A stretch of DNA of 64,000 nucleotides from Streptomyces albireticuli (GTDB lineage Bacteria; Actinomycetota; Actinomycetes; Streptomycetales; Streptomycetaceae), in NCBI RefSeq assembly GCF_002192455.1, contig NZ_CP021744.1, positions 3,750,001 through 3,814,000 of the forward strand, written 5' to 3'. Shown in pieces: positions 42,301 to 49,181 of this stretch; position 1 is the stretch's first letter, and every line of letters begins with the position of its first letter. The position numbers and the translations under genes are program-made. The notes below the pieces were generated by a model. The model had not been told where the DNA came from. It worked only from the letters and a program-made list of their open reading frames with translations, and ran no database searches.

Positions 42301-42443
42301 CGCGTCGCCCCGCCTGCCGCCGCCTCGGCACCGGCACGGCCGGGGCCTCCGACGCCCGGGCCGGCCGCCGCCCGCGAACAAACCCGTAACGGACCGGACC
42401 CGTTCCGGCCACCGACGACCACCACCCACCACCCGAGGTGACC

Positions 42444-43097
42444 ATGACCGTCCCCGCCGTCCAGCTGTCCACCGGCCCGGAGATCACCCGCCCCGACGTG
42501 CACACGGTGTACATGAGCCACTGGTTCGTCGACGGCGCCGAGCAGGGGCGCGCCGTCCTCGACGAGATCGTGGACGCGTGGGAGCGCACTCCCTGGTTCG
42601 AGGGGGTCCTCTCGCTCTCCTGCTACCTGAGCAGCGAGCACGACACCGTGCTGACGTACGCCCAGTGCGCGAACGACGACGTCTACCGCCCGTTCCTGCG
42701 CAGCCTGCCCGCCGGGCCCGCGCGGACCGAACCGATCGCCTACCGCCCGTACCGCAGCGTGGTGCGGGGCCCGGGGGCGGGCGCGCCGGGCAGCTTGATC
42801 CTCGCCAGCTTCGACGTGGACGGCGCGGAGCGCCAGCGACGCGTCGTGAACACGGTCGTGGACCACCTGGAGGCCACGCCGGCGGAGGATCAGACGGGCC
42901 TGCTCGCCGCGCACTTCCACGTCAGCGTGGACGGCACGCGGGTGCTGAACGTCGCGGAGTGGACGAGCGACGAGGCGCACGCCGCGTTCCTCGACGGGGC
43001 CTCGCGCCGCAGGGTGCTACAACTCTCCCTGGACACCCCGGGGGTCCGGCCCATCGGCTTCAAGCGCTACCACTTCCACCGCGGCCTCCGGTTCTGA
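42444..43097 (+). CDS. Two-domain antibiotic-biosynthesis-monooxygenase-like (ABM) protein, copy 1
   Basis: A 217-residue protein built of two ABM-type alpha/beta barrels. The first has YMSHWFVDGAEQGRAVLDEI and FEGVLSLSCYLSSEHDTVLTY; the second LILASFDVDGAERQRRVVNT and LLAAHFHVSVDGTRVLNVAEW. It ends GVRPIGFKRYHFHRGLRF. It is a tandem relative of the next gene. ABM proteins include cofactor-free quinone-forming oxygenases and heme-degrading enzymes; no catalytic residue can be assigned. ATG 42444 follows GAGGTG closely. Confidence 0.78.
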   Translation: MTVPAVQLSTGPEITRPDVHTVYMSHWFVDGAEQGRAVLDEIVDAWERTPWFEGVLSLSCYLSSEHDTVLTYAQCANDDVYRPFLRSLPAGPARTEPIAYRPYRSVVRGPGAGAPGSLILASFDVDGAERQRRVVNTVVDHLEATPAEDQTGLLAAHFHVSVDGTRVLNVAEWTSDEAHAAFLDGASRRRVLQLSLDTPGVRPIGFKRYHFHRGLRF

Positions 43098-43144
43098 CCG
43101 CCTCCGTGCCCCCGCACGGGAACCGGAACAGCGAGGAACGAGCC

Positions 43145-43825
43145 ATGACCGCACCCGTCTTCCCCGACGTCGACCGCCCTGACTCCGGGCTGGCGCTCGT
43201 CACCCCGCTCTACGTGGGCACCCCCGGGATCCAGCGCGCGGTGGCCGACGCCGTCCTCGCCGAGTGGACGGCCGCGCCCCGCCCCGGGGGCCTGCTCTCG
43301 CAGAGTTGTTACGTCAGTGTCTGCGGCGAGAACGTGTGGACGTACGAGCAGTGGACGGGCCTCGACGCGTACCGTGCCTCCGGCCGTCTGTACGAGCGGC
43401 CGGCCACGCTGCGCGGCATAGGCGAGGACGGGGCGGACATCGAACGCTCCTCCCCCATCGCCTTCCGTCTGTACCGCAGCAACCTCTACGACGGCACCGA
43501 GGGCGTCCCGACCCGCGTCGTGGTCCCGGCCTTCGACGTCGACGGCCGTGCCGCCCAGCGCGGGCTCATCGACGCGCTGCTCGACGGCCCGCTGGCCGAG
43601 GGGCCCCCGGGGCTGTTCGCCGCGCACTTCCACTACAGCCTCGACGGCAGCCGGGTCCTGAACTACGCGGAGTTCACCGACGACCAGGCGCACATGGACT
43701 TCCTCGCCGGCCCGAAGGCCGCGGCCGCGACCCGGCTGACCGCCGAGACGCCGGGAGTCCGCGGCATCGGCGGCAAGCGCTACATCCTGCACGGCAGTGT
43801 GGGGACGGCACCGCTCGCCGGCTGA
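43145..43825 (+). CDS. Two-domain ABM-like protein, copy 2
   Basis: A 226-residue paralogue of the preceding gene: the same two-barrel plan with LVTPLYVGTPGIQRAVADAV, LLSQSCYVSVCGENVWTYEQW, VVVPAFDVDGRAAQRGLIDA and LFAAHFHYSLDGSRVLNYAEF, ending GVRGIGGKRYILHGSVG. It starts 47 bases after copy 1, with GAGGA eight bases upstream, so the two are probably co-transcribed and may pair as a heterodimer. Two Cys in SCYVSVCG are peculiar to this copy. A strong 17-bp hairpin ends the unit. Confidence 0.78.
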   Translation: MTAPVFPDVDRPDSGLALVTPLYVGTPGIQRAVADAVLAEWTAAPRPGGLLSQSCYVSVCGENVWTYEQWTGLDAYRASGRLYERPATLRGIGEDGADIERSSPIAFRLYRSNLYDGTEGVPTRVVVPAFDVDGRAAQRGLIDALLDGPLAEGPPGLFAAHFHYSLDGSRVLNYAEFTDDQAHMDFLAGPKAAAATRLTAETPGVRGIGGKRYILHGSVGTAPLAG

Positions 43826-43847
43826 TCCCCCGGGGGACGACCGCGGC

Positions 43848-43892
43848 AGCGGTGGGGCGGGAGGCTCCCCTGTGACCTCCCGCCCCACCGCT
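43848..43892. terminator. Bidirectional terminator, 17-bp perfect stem
   Basis: 43848-43864 pairs with 43876-43892 across 11 bases between the convergent ABM copy 2 and CMD genes. Confidence 0.9.
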
Positions 43893-43900
43893 CGTACCGC

Positions 43901-44362
43901 TCAGCCCCACGTGTGGCCCGCGGGCTCCTCGATGGTGGTGTTTATGCGGTTGAAGAAGTTGGTCAGGGCGACCATCAGAATGATCGCGGAGAGCTGCCGC
44001 TCGTCGAAGTGGTCGGCGGCCTCGTCCCAGACGGCGTCCGGGACGGCCTGGCCGGTGCGGTCGGCGATGCGGGTGGCGGACTCGGTGAGGGCGAGCGCCG
44101 CGCGCTCGGCGTCGGTGAAGAAGGGGGCCTCGCGCCAGGCGGCGACCATGTGCAGCCGCTCGTCGGTCTCGCCGGCCTTCTTCGCGCTGTCCACCCCGCC
44201 GAACACGCACACGGCACACCCGTTGATCTGGCTGGCGCGCAGGTGGACCAGCTCCAGGACCTGCTGCGGCACACCGCCCTGGTACACGGCCTTGAAGAGG
44301 GTCTGCACGCCCTTCGTGACGTCGGGCAGGACCACGGCGGGGTTCTTCATACGAGCGTTCAT
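43901..44362 (-). CDS. Carboxymuconolactone decarboxylase/AhpD-type protein with CxxC
   Basis: A 153-residue CMD-fold protein: LELVHLRASQINGCAVCVFG contains the redox CxxC (GCAVC) and preceding Glu/His of AhpD-like alkylhydroperoxidases. ERLHMVAAWREAPFFTDAER and FDERQLSAIILMVALTNFFNR complete the family pattern. The ATG at 44362 has AAGGA five bases upstream. It diverges from an ECF41-type sigma factor and carries a perfect ECF41 promoter, the classical arrangement of COE-class targets next to ECF41 genes. Expected role: thiol-dependent peroxide or organic hydroperoxide reduction, or a related redox step. Confidence 0.9.
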   Translation of the reverse strand: MNARMKNPAVVLPDVTKGVQTLFKAVYQGGVPQQVLELVHLRASQINGCAVCVFGGVDSAKKAGETDERLHMVAAWREAPFFTDAERAALALTESATRIADRTGQAVPDAVWDEAADHFDERQLSAIILMVALTNFFNRINTTIEEPAGHTWG

Positions 44363-44410
44363 GTCGTCCTTCTTCCGTTTTCGCGACCGGTTATCGTCCG
44401 TCACTGCACT

Positions 44411-44437
44411 GACGGATGACGTCGCGAGGATGTGACA
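44411..44437 (-). promoter_or_regulatory. ECF41-type promoter of the CMD/AhpD gene
   Basis: On the minus strand TGTCACA (44437-44431), exactly 16 bases, CGTC (44414-44411): a perfect match to the known ECF41 consensus. The -10 element is 48 bases before the CMD start. The -35 element ends one base before the sigma gene start codon. An inverted repeat CCGTCA-N6-TGACGG (44398-44415) overlaps the -10. Confidence 0.85.
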
Positions 44438-44438
44438 C

Positions 44439-45332
44439 GTGAGCGAGAAGGATTTTCTGGCGCGGAGGTTCGAGGAGCACCGTCCCCATCTGCGGGCGGT
44501 GGCCTACCGGATGCTCGGCTCGCTCGGCGAGGCCGAGGACGCGGTGCAGGAGGCGTGGTTCAAGCTGAACCGCTCCGACGTCTCCGGGGTGGCGAACCTG
44601 GGCGGCTGGCTGACCACGGTGACCGGCCGGGTGTGCCTGGACATGCTGCGCTCGCGCGCCACGCGGCGCGAGGAGCCGCTGGAGGACGCGGAAGGCCGGG
44701 TCCGGCTGCCCGACCCCATCCTGAGCGGCCCGGACGGACTGGATCCGGAACAGGAGATCCTGCTGGCCGACTCGGTCGGCCTCGCCCTGATGATCGTCCT
44801 CCAGACGCTCGGCCCGGCCGAGCGCCTCGCCTTCGTGCTGCACGACATGTTCGCCGTGCCCTTCGACGAGATCGCGCCGGTCCTCGGCCGCACCCCGGCG
44901 TCCACCAGGCAACTCGCCAGCCGCGCCCGCCGCCGCGTCCAGGACGGGGCGCCCGCCCCGGACACGGACCCGGCCGAGCGGCGCACGGTCGTCGACGCCT
45001 TCCTGGCCGCGGCGCGCGGCGGGGACTTCGAGGCGCTCGTGGCCGTGCTCGACCCCGGGATCGTGGCGCGGTCCGACGGCGGCTCCCTGCTGCCGAACGC
45101 GCTCCGCCGGGGCGCGGCGGAGGTCGCCTCCCAGGCGATCACCTTCGCCCGCTTCGCCGAGGCCGCGCGACCGGTGCTGGTCAACGGCACGCCCGGAGTG
45201 GTCGCGCTCGCTCAGGGCCGGGTCATGTCGGTCATGTCGTTCACCATTCAGGACGGCCGGGTCACGGCCCTCGACATCCTCACCGACCCGGAGCGCCTGG
45301 CGGGGATCGACGTGGAGGCACTCGGCGTCTGA
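44439..45332 (+). CDS. ECF41-type RNA polymerase sigma factor with SnoaL-like C-domain
   Basis: A 297-residue ECF factor: region 2 (AVAYRMLGSLGEAEDAVQEAW), region 4 (LQTLGPAERLAFVLHDMFAV, RTPASTRQLASRARRRV), then a C-terminal SnoaL-like domain from about residue 180. The three ECF41 signatures are present in diverged form: RLPDPI (89-94, for WLPEPL), DGGS (213-216, for DGGG) and DPERL (283-287, for NPDKL). In ECF41 the extension tunes activity in place of an anti-sigma factor. GTG 44439. It diverges from the CMD gene that carries its consensus promoter; another CMD gene and doxX carry related sites. Confidence 0.93.
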   Translation: MSEKDFLARRFEEHRPHLRAVAYRMLGSLGEAEDAVQEAWFKLNRSDVSGVANLGGWLTTVTGRVCLDMLRSRATRREEPLEDAEGRVRLPDPILSGPDGLDPEQEILLADSVGLALMIVLQTLGPAERLAFVLHDMFAVPFDEIAPVLGRTPASTRQLASRARRRVQDGAPAPDTDPAERRTVVDAFLAAARGGDFEALVAVLDPGIVARSDGGSLLPNALRRGAAEVASQAITFARFAEAARPVLVNGTPGVVALAQGRVMSVMSFTIQDGRVTALDILTDPERLAGIDVEALGV

Positions 45333-45372
45333 GGCGATCGGTCCGGGAGAGCGGAAGAAAAATCCTCAGCAC

Positions 45373-45399
45373 GGTCACATTCACGGGACCCGGCGGGTC
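45373..45399 (+). promoter_or_regulatory. Weak ECF41-like promoter candidate before doxX
   Basis: GGTCACA (45373-45379), 16 bases, GGTC (45396-45399): one mismatch in each half against TGTCACA-N16-CGTC, 70 bases before the doxX ATG. The placement right behind the ECF41 gene makes it worth testing, but two mismatches allow chance. Confidence 0.3.
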
Positions 45400-45469
45400 A
45401 GAGCGGTGAAGGACGCAAGAACCGCCGGGGCGCCCCGCCCCGGCACCGGCCCGCTGAGGAGCGCTCCCG

Positions 45470-45808
45470 ATGTCCACCACCTGCCTCGTCGTCACCCTCC
45501 TGGCCGCCGCGATGTCGGGCTTCTCGGCCGGCTCGGTCTTCCTCCGCGCCCCGTGGGTCGTCCAGCCCATGGCCGACTACGGCGTACCGCGCGCGTGGTG
45601 GACCCGGCTGGGTGCCGCGAAGGCGGCGGGCGCGGCGGGCCTGGTGGCGGGCCTGTTCGTGCCCGTCATCGGCGCCCTGGCCGCGGTCGGCCTGATCCTG
45701 TACTTCACCGGTGCGGTCGTCACGGTCCTCCGCGCCCGCCGGTACGCGCACGTCCCGTTCCCGCTGCTCTACGCGGCGCCGGTGGCCGCCGCCCTGGCCC
45801 TGGCCTGA
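45470..45808 (+). CDS. DoxX-like membrane protein
   Basis: A 112-residue four-helix membrane protein with the DoxX-like pattern: LVVTLLAAAMSGFSAGSVFL, ADYGVPRAWWTRLGAAKAAG, LVAGLFVPVIGALAAVGLIL and LLYAAPVAAALALA. GAGGAGC lies seven bases before the ATG. DoxX proteins are linked to thiol and oxidative-stress membrane systems and often sit beside ECF41 or CMD genes. It follows the ECF41 gene by 137 bases on the same strand and may be part of the same response. Confidence 0.82.
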   Translation: MSTTCLVVTLLAAAMSGFSAGSVFLRAPWVVQPMADYGVPRAWWTRLGAAKAAGAAGLVAGLFVPVIGALAAVGLILYFTGAVVTVLRARRYAHVPFPLLYAAPVAAALALA

Positions 45809-46692
45809 CGCCGGACCGCCCGCACCGGCCAGGGTGCGGCGACCGGCGGCGACGGGCCACCGCGGCGCCCTACAGTGACCGGACGGCGACCGAGGAGCGC
45901 GACCGGGAGCGGCGGCAGGTCTTCGGCGACGACGCCGAGCAGTACGACGCGGGCCGCCCGGGGTATCCGGAACGGATGGTCGACGACGCCCTGGAGTTCG
46001 CCGCCCTGCCGGCGGGCGCCCCCGCGGTCGAGGTCGGCGCCGGCACCGGAAAGGCGACGCTCGCCTTCGCGGCCCGCGGCACCCCGGTGACCTGCGTGGA
46101 GCCGGACGCGCGGATGGCGCGGGTGCTGCGGCGCAACCGCGCGGCGATGCCCCATGTCGCCGTCGAGGTCGCCGACTTCGAGTCCTGGCGCCCGGACCGC
46201 CCCTACGGGCTGCTGTACTGCGCCCAGGCGTGGCACTGGATCGACCCGGCGGTGCGCTGGGCGCGCGCGAGAACGGCACTCGGGCCGGGCGGGACGCCGG
46301 CCCTCTTCTGGAACCACTGGCGGCCGGCGGACCGTGACCTGTCGGACCGGCTGACCGCCGTCCACGCCCGGCACGGGGTGGACGTCCCGTCGTACACGCT
46401 CCTCGACCCGCGCCCCCGGCCGGCGCGGCACGGCCCGGAGGCCCGCCAGTGGCGGGAGACGGAGGCCGACGGCGGCTTCACCGACCTGACGCACCGCCTG
46501 CACGGGTCCGCGCACGACCGCTCGCCCACCGGCCTCGTCGAACTGCTGGCGTCCTGCTCCGGCTACCGCGTGCTCCCCGCGGCGACGCGCGGCCACCTCT
46601 ACGAGGAGACGGCCCGCACCGTGGCCGCGGAGGGCGGCACCGCGCGGGTGCGGATCACCACCAGCCTCTTCCTGGCCCGGAGCCTCGGCTGA
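45805..46692 (+). CDS. Class I SAM-dependent methyltransferase, start codon unclear
   Basis: The open frame encodes about 280 recognisable residues: FGDDAEQYDAGRPGYPERMV (the usual N-terminal motif of this family), AVEVGAGTGKATLAFAARG (SAM motif I), TCVEPDARMARVLRR, DFESWRP, and LYCAQAWHWIDPAVRWARA. No ATG, GTG or TTG lies in frame between about 45600 and the conserved FGDDAEQY start. The nearest options are a CTG at 45805 that overlaps the doxX stop (CTGA), or the far GTG 45406. I give 45805 as a nominal limit. Either a non-standard coupled start or a base error upstream is possible. Confidence 0.7.
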   Translation: MTPDRPHRPGCGDRRRRATAAPYSDRTATEERDRERRQVFGDDAEQYDAGRPGYPERMVDDALEFAALPAGAPAVEVGAGTGKATLAFAARGTPVTCVEPDARMARVLRRNRAAMPHVAVEVADFESWRPDRPYGLLYCAQAWHWIDPAVRWARARTALGPGGTPALFWNHWRPADRDLSDRLTAVHARHGVDVPSYTLLDPRPRPARHGPEARQWRETEADGGFTDLTHRLHGSAHDRSPTGLVELLASCSGYRVLPAATRGHLYEETARTVAAEGGTARVRITTSLFLARSLG

Positions 46693-46721
46693 GCCCGGCC
46701 GCCCGGCGCCGGAACGCGCGA

Positions 46722-46751
46722 AAGGGGTGCCCGGAGATCCCGGCACCCCTT
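46722..46751. terminator. Hairpin between methyltransferase and tRNA-Ser
   Basis: AAGGGGTGCC (46722-46731) pairs with GGCACCCCTT (46742-46751), loop ten bases. It serves the convergent methyltransferase gene and tRNA-Ser. Confidence 0.8.
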
Positions 46752-46773
46752 CTGATCAGCTCGTACGCCGACC

Positions 46774-46863
46774 TGGCGGAGAGTGTGGGATTTGAACCCA
46801 CGGTGACATCGCTGCCACGACGGTTTTCAAGACCGTTCCCTTAGGCCGCTCGGGCAACTCTCC
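46774..46863 (-). tRNA. tRNA-Ser (TGA), CCA encoded
   Basis: 87 bases plus encoded CCA (46774-46776). The acceptor GGAGAGT pairs with ACTCTCC, discriminator G. The anticodon loop CTTGAAA is in an ACGGT/ACCGT stem, with a long class II variable arm. Unlike the three tRNAs near 17 kb, it carries its CCA. Confidence 0.96.
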
Positions 46864-47003
46864 CCGCGTCGGAGAGATCCTCACCGACGCGGAGACAGCC
46901 TACCGGCTGCGTGAGTCCGGCGCGGAGCCGTGGTCGGAGGGTGGACACGGGCCCCGGTTCCGGGGGGCCGGGGCGGTGTGTGCCGCCGCGGGCCGACAGG
47001 GTG

Positions 47004-49031
47004 TCAGAGCCGGCCCAGGCGGGAGACCAGGAGGGCCGCGTCGTCCGGGGAGTCGGCCGGGCGGACGGACATGAGGGCGTCGCAGATCTCGTCGAGGGGG
47101 GCGCGGGGGTCGCGGACGGCCTTGCCGAGGATCGCGATGCCCTGTTCCAGGTCGAGGACGCCCTTGCGGTCCTCGACCATGCCGTCCGTGTAGAGGACCA
47201 GCAGGCTGCCGGGCTCGACGGAGATCTCCGTGTCCGCGTACATGTGGTGGAGGCCCATGCCCATCGGCGGGCCCGGGTCGCAGGTGAGGGGCGCGGCCGA
47301 GCCGTCGGGGCGGACCAGGAGGGGCGGGGGGTGGCCCGCCAGGGCGATGCGGCAGCGGCCGGTGCCCGCGTCGTAGACCGCGCAGACGCAGGTCGCGGCG
47401 AGTTCGTCGTCGTTGCCGGCCAGGATCCCGTCCAGGCGGGTGAGCAACTGGCCCGGCCGCAGGCCGACGGCGAGCAGGGCGTGGACGGAGGCGCGGTAGC
47501 GGCCCATCGCGGCGGCGGCGCCCACGCCGTGGCCCATCACGTCGCCGACGCCGAGCCCGATCCGGCCGGCGGGCAGGGCCACGGCGTCGTACCAGTCGCC
47601 GCCCGCCAGGGTGCCGTCCTCGGCCGGGCGGTAGCGGTACGCCGCGCGGAACCAGCTCTCCGACGGCAGCCGGGTGGGGAGCAGGTGGCGCTGGAGGGCG
47701 AGGGTGGCGAGGCGTTCGCGGCGGTAGAGGAGGGCGTTGTCGATCGCCGTGGCGGCGCGGGCCGCCAGCTCGACGGCGAGCATCCGGCCGTCCCCCGCGT
47801 AGCCCGCGGCGCCGTGCCGGAGGAAGGTGACGGCGCCGAGCACCCGGCCGACGGCGGTCAGCGGCACCGTGATCCCGTGCCGGACGACCCCGCCCGCCAC
47901 CTCCGTCTCGAAGGTCACGGGCCGCGCGGTGCCGACGCACTCGGCGACCGCCGGGGACGCCGGGCGGGCCGGCGGGAGGTCGTCCTCGGGGCGCGGGCGC
48001 CGGGCGTCCGGCGGCAGGACGAGGGGGTGGACGAGCGGGATCGCCGTGCAGGGACTGTCCGGTGTCGCGTACCAGCCGCGGATCTCGCAGGCGCCGACGT
48101 CCGGCTCGGCCGCGGCCTTCAGCAGCTCGACCTCGACGGCGTCGGCGAACTCCGGGACGCAGCCCTCGGCCAGCTGGCCCGCGACCGTCCGCGGGTCGAG
48201 GCCCTGGCCGAGCCGGGCGCCGACCCTGCCGAGCAGGACGAGCCGGCGCCGGTCCCGGGCCGCCTCCAGGACCTCCCGTTCGGCGTCGGCCCGTTCGTGG
48301 ACGAGGCCGCCGACGCCCACCACCGTGCCGTCCGCGTCGCGCAGCGGGAACATGCTGCCGGTGGCGACCCTGGGGGCGCCGTCCGGCCGGACGGCCGCGA
48401 CCTGGAGGTTCTCGACGGTCTCGCCGTCCTCGACGACGCGGCGCAGCACCTTCTCGTACGCCTCGGGGTACGGCAGCTCCAGCACTTCGAGGACGGAGCG
48501 GCCCAGGTGCTCCTCGGCCGTCAGGCCGTTCAGCCGGGCCAGGACGTCGTTGACGTACCGGAAGCGCAGGTCGGTGTCGAGGACCGCCAGGCCCACGGGA
48601 GAGGAGTGCAACAGGCGGTCCAGAGTGGCGATGTCGCCCTGCCGTTGCTCCTGGGGCAGGGCCACGGCCAGCACCCCCGTGCCGTCCGCCAGCGGCACCG
48701 CCACGGGGTACCAGACGACGCTGCGGCAGGTGCCGTCGCGGCGGCGCACCCAGTCGCCGCGCGCCTCCCCGGCGGACCGCAGCAACTCCTTGACCAGGTC
48801 ACCGCCTTGGACCCGGCCTCCGTCGGCGAGGAGCGCGGCGTCCCGGCCGACGATCTCCCGCTCGGCGTAGCCGGTCAGGTCGCGGGCGCCGTCGCTCCAC
48901 TGCTGGACACGGCCGTCGGCGTCGATGAGCGCCGTGGCGGGCGGGGGCCCGTCGGCCGGACGCGACGCGCGGGACCCCTCGGCCAGGCCCCGCGAACGAG
49001 GAGAGAGGACCACCTTGCGCACCGTCCTCAC
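47004..49031 (-). CDS. PAS/GAF-containing PP2C (SpoIIE/RsbU-type) phosphatase
   Basis: A 675-residue cytoplasmic regulator: PAS1 (about 30-90, ATALIDADGRVQQWS), PAS2 (about 140-255, SSPVGLAVLDTDLRFRYVND), a GAF-like region (about 265-425), and a C-terminal PP2C-SpoIIE domain with GGDWYDAVAL and GVGDVMGHG metal-site motifs plus VLYTDGMVEDR. Family function: dephosphorylating STAS anti-sigma antagonists to activate SigB-type sigma factors in response to a signal sensed by PAS or GAF. GTG 49031 is the start. STAS and sigma partners occur at 4-8 kb of this window, but pairing is untested. Confidence 0.92.
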   Translation of the reverse strand: MRTVRKVVLSPRSRGLAEGSRASRPADGPPPATALIDADGRVQQWSDGARDLTGYAEREIVGRDAALLADGGRVQGGDLVKELLRSAGEARGDWVRRRDGTCRSVVWYPVAVPLADGTGVLAVALPQEQRQGDIATLDRLLHSSPVGLAVLDTDLRFRYVNDVLARLNGLTAEEHLGRSVLEVLELPYPEAYEKVLRRVVEDGETVENLQVAAVRPDGAPRVATGSMFPLRDADGTVVGVGGLVHERADAEREVLEAARDRRRLVLLGRVGARLGQGLDPRTVAGQLAEGCVPEFADAVEVELLKAAAEPDVGACEIRGWYATPDSPCTAIPLVHPLVLPPDARRPRPEDDLPPARPASPAVAECVGTARPVTFETEVAGGVVRHGITVPLTAVGRVLGAVTFLRHGAAGYAGDGRMLAVELAARAATAIDNALLYRRERLATLALQRHLLPTRLPSESWFRAAYRYRPAEDGTLAGGDWYDAVALPAGRIGLGVGDVMGHGVGAAAAMGRYRASVHALLAVGLRPGQLLTRLDGILAGNDDELAATCVCAVYDAGTGRCRIALAGHPPPLLVRPDGSAAPLTCDPGPPMGMGLHHMYADTEISVEPGSLLVLYTDGMVEDRKGVLDLEQGIAILGKAVRDPRAPLDEICDALMSVRPADSPDDAALLVSRLGRL

Positions 49032-49181
49032 CGGCCCGGACCACCCGCGGACACCGGCCGGAACGCGCCTCCGCCCGGCCCCTTTCGTCTCACGGATGAT
49101 AGGGGGCCGGGCGGCGGGCCGGGGCGCGTTCGACGGGTTCCCGGCGGGTCGGGGTGAGGTCCCCGAACGCGCCGGTCGGCG

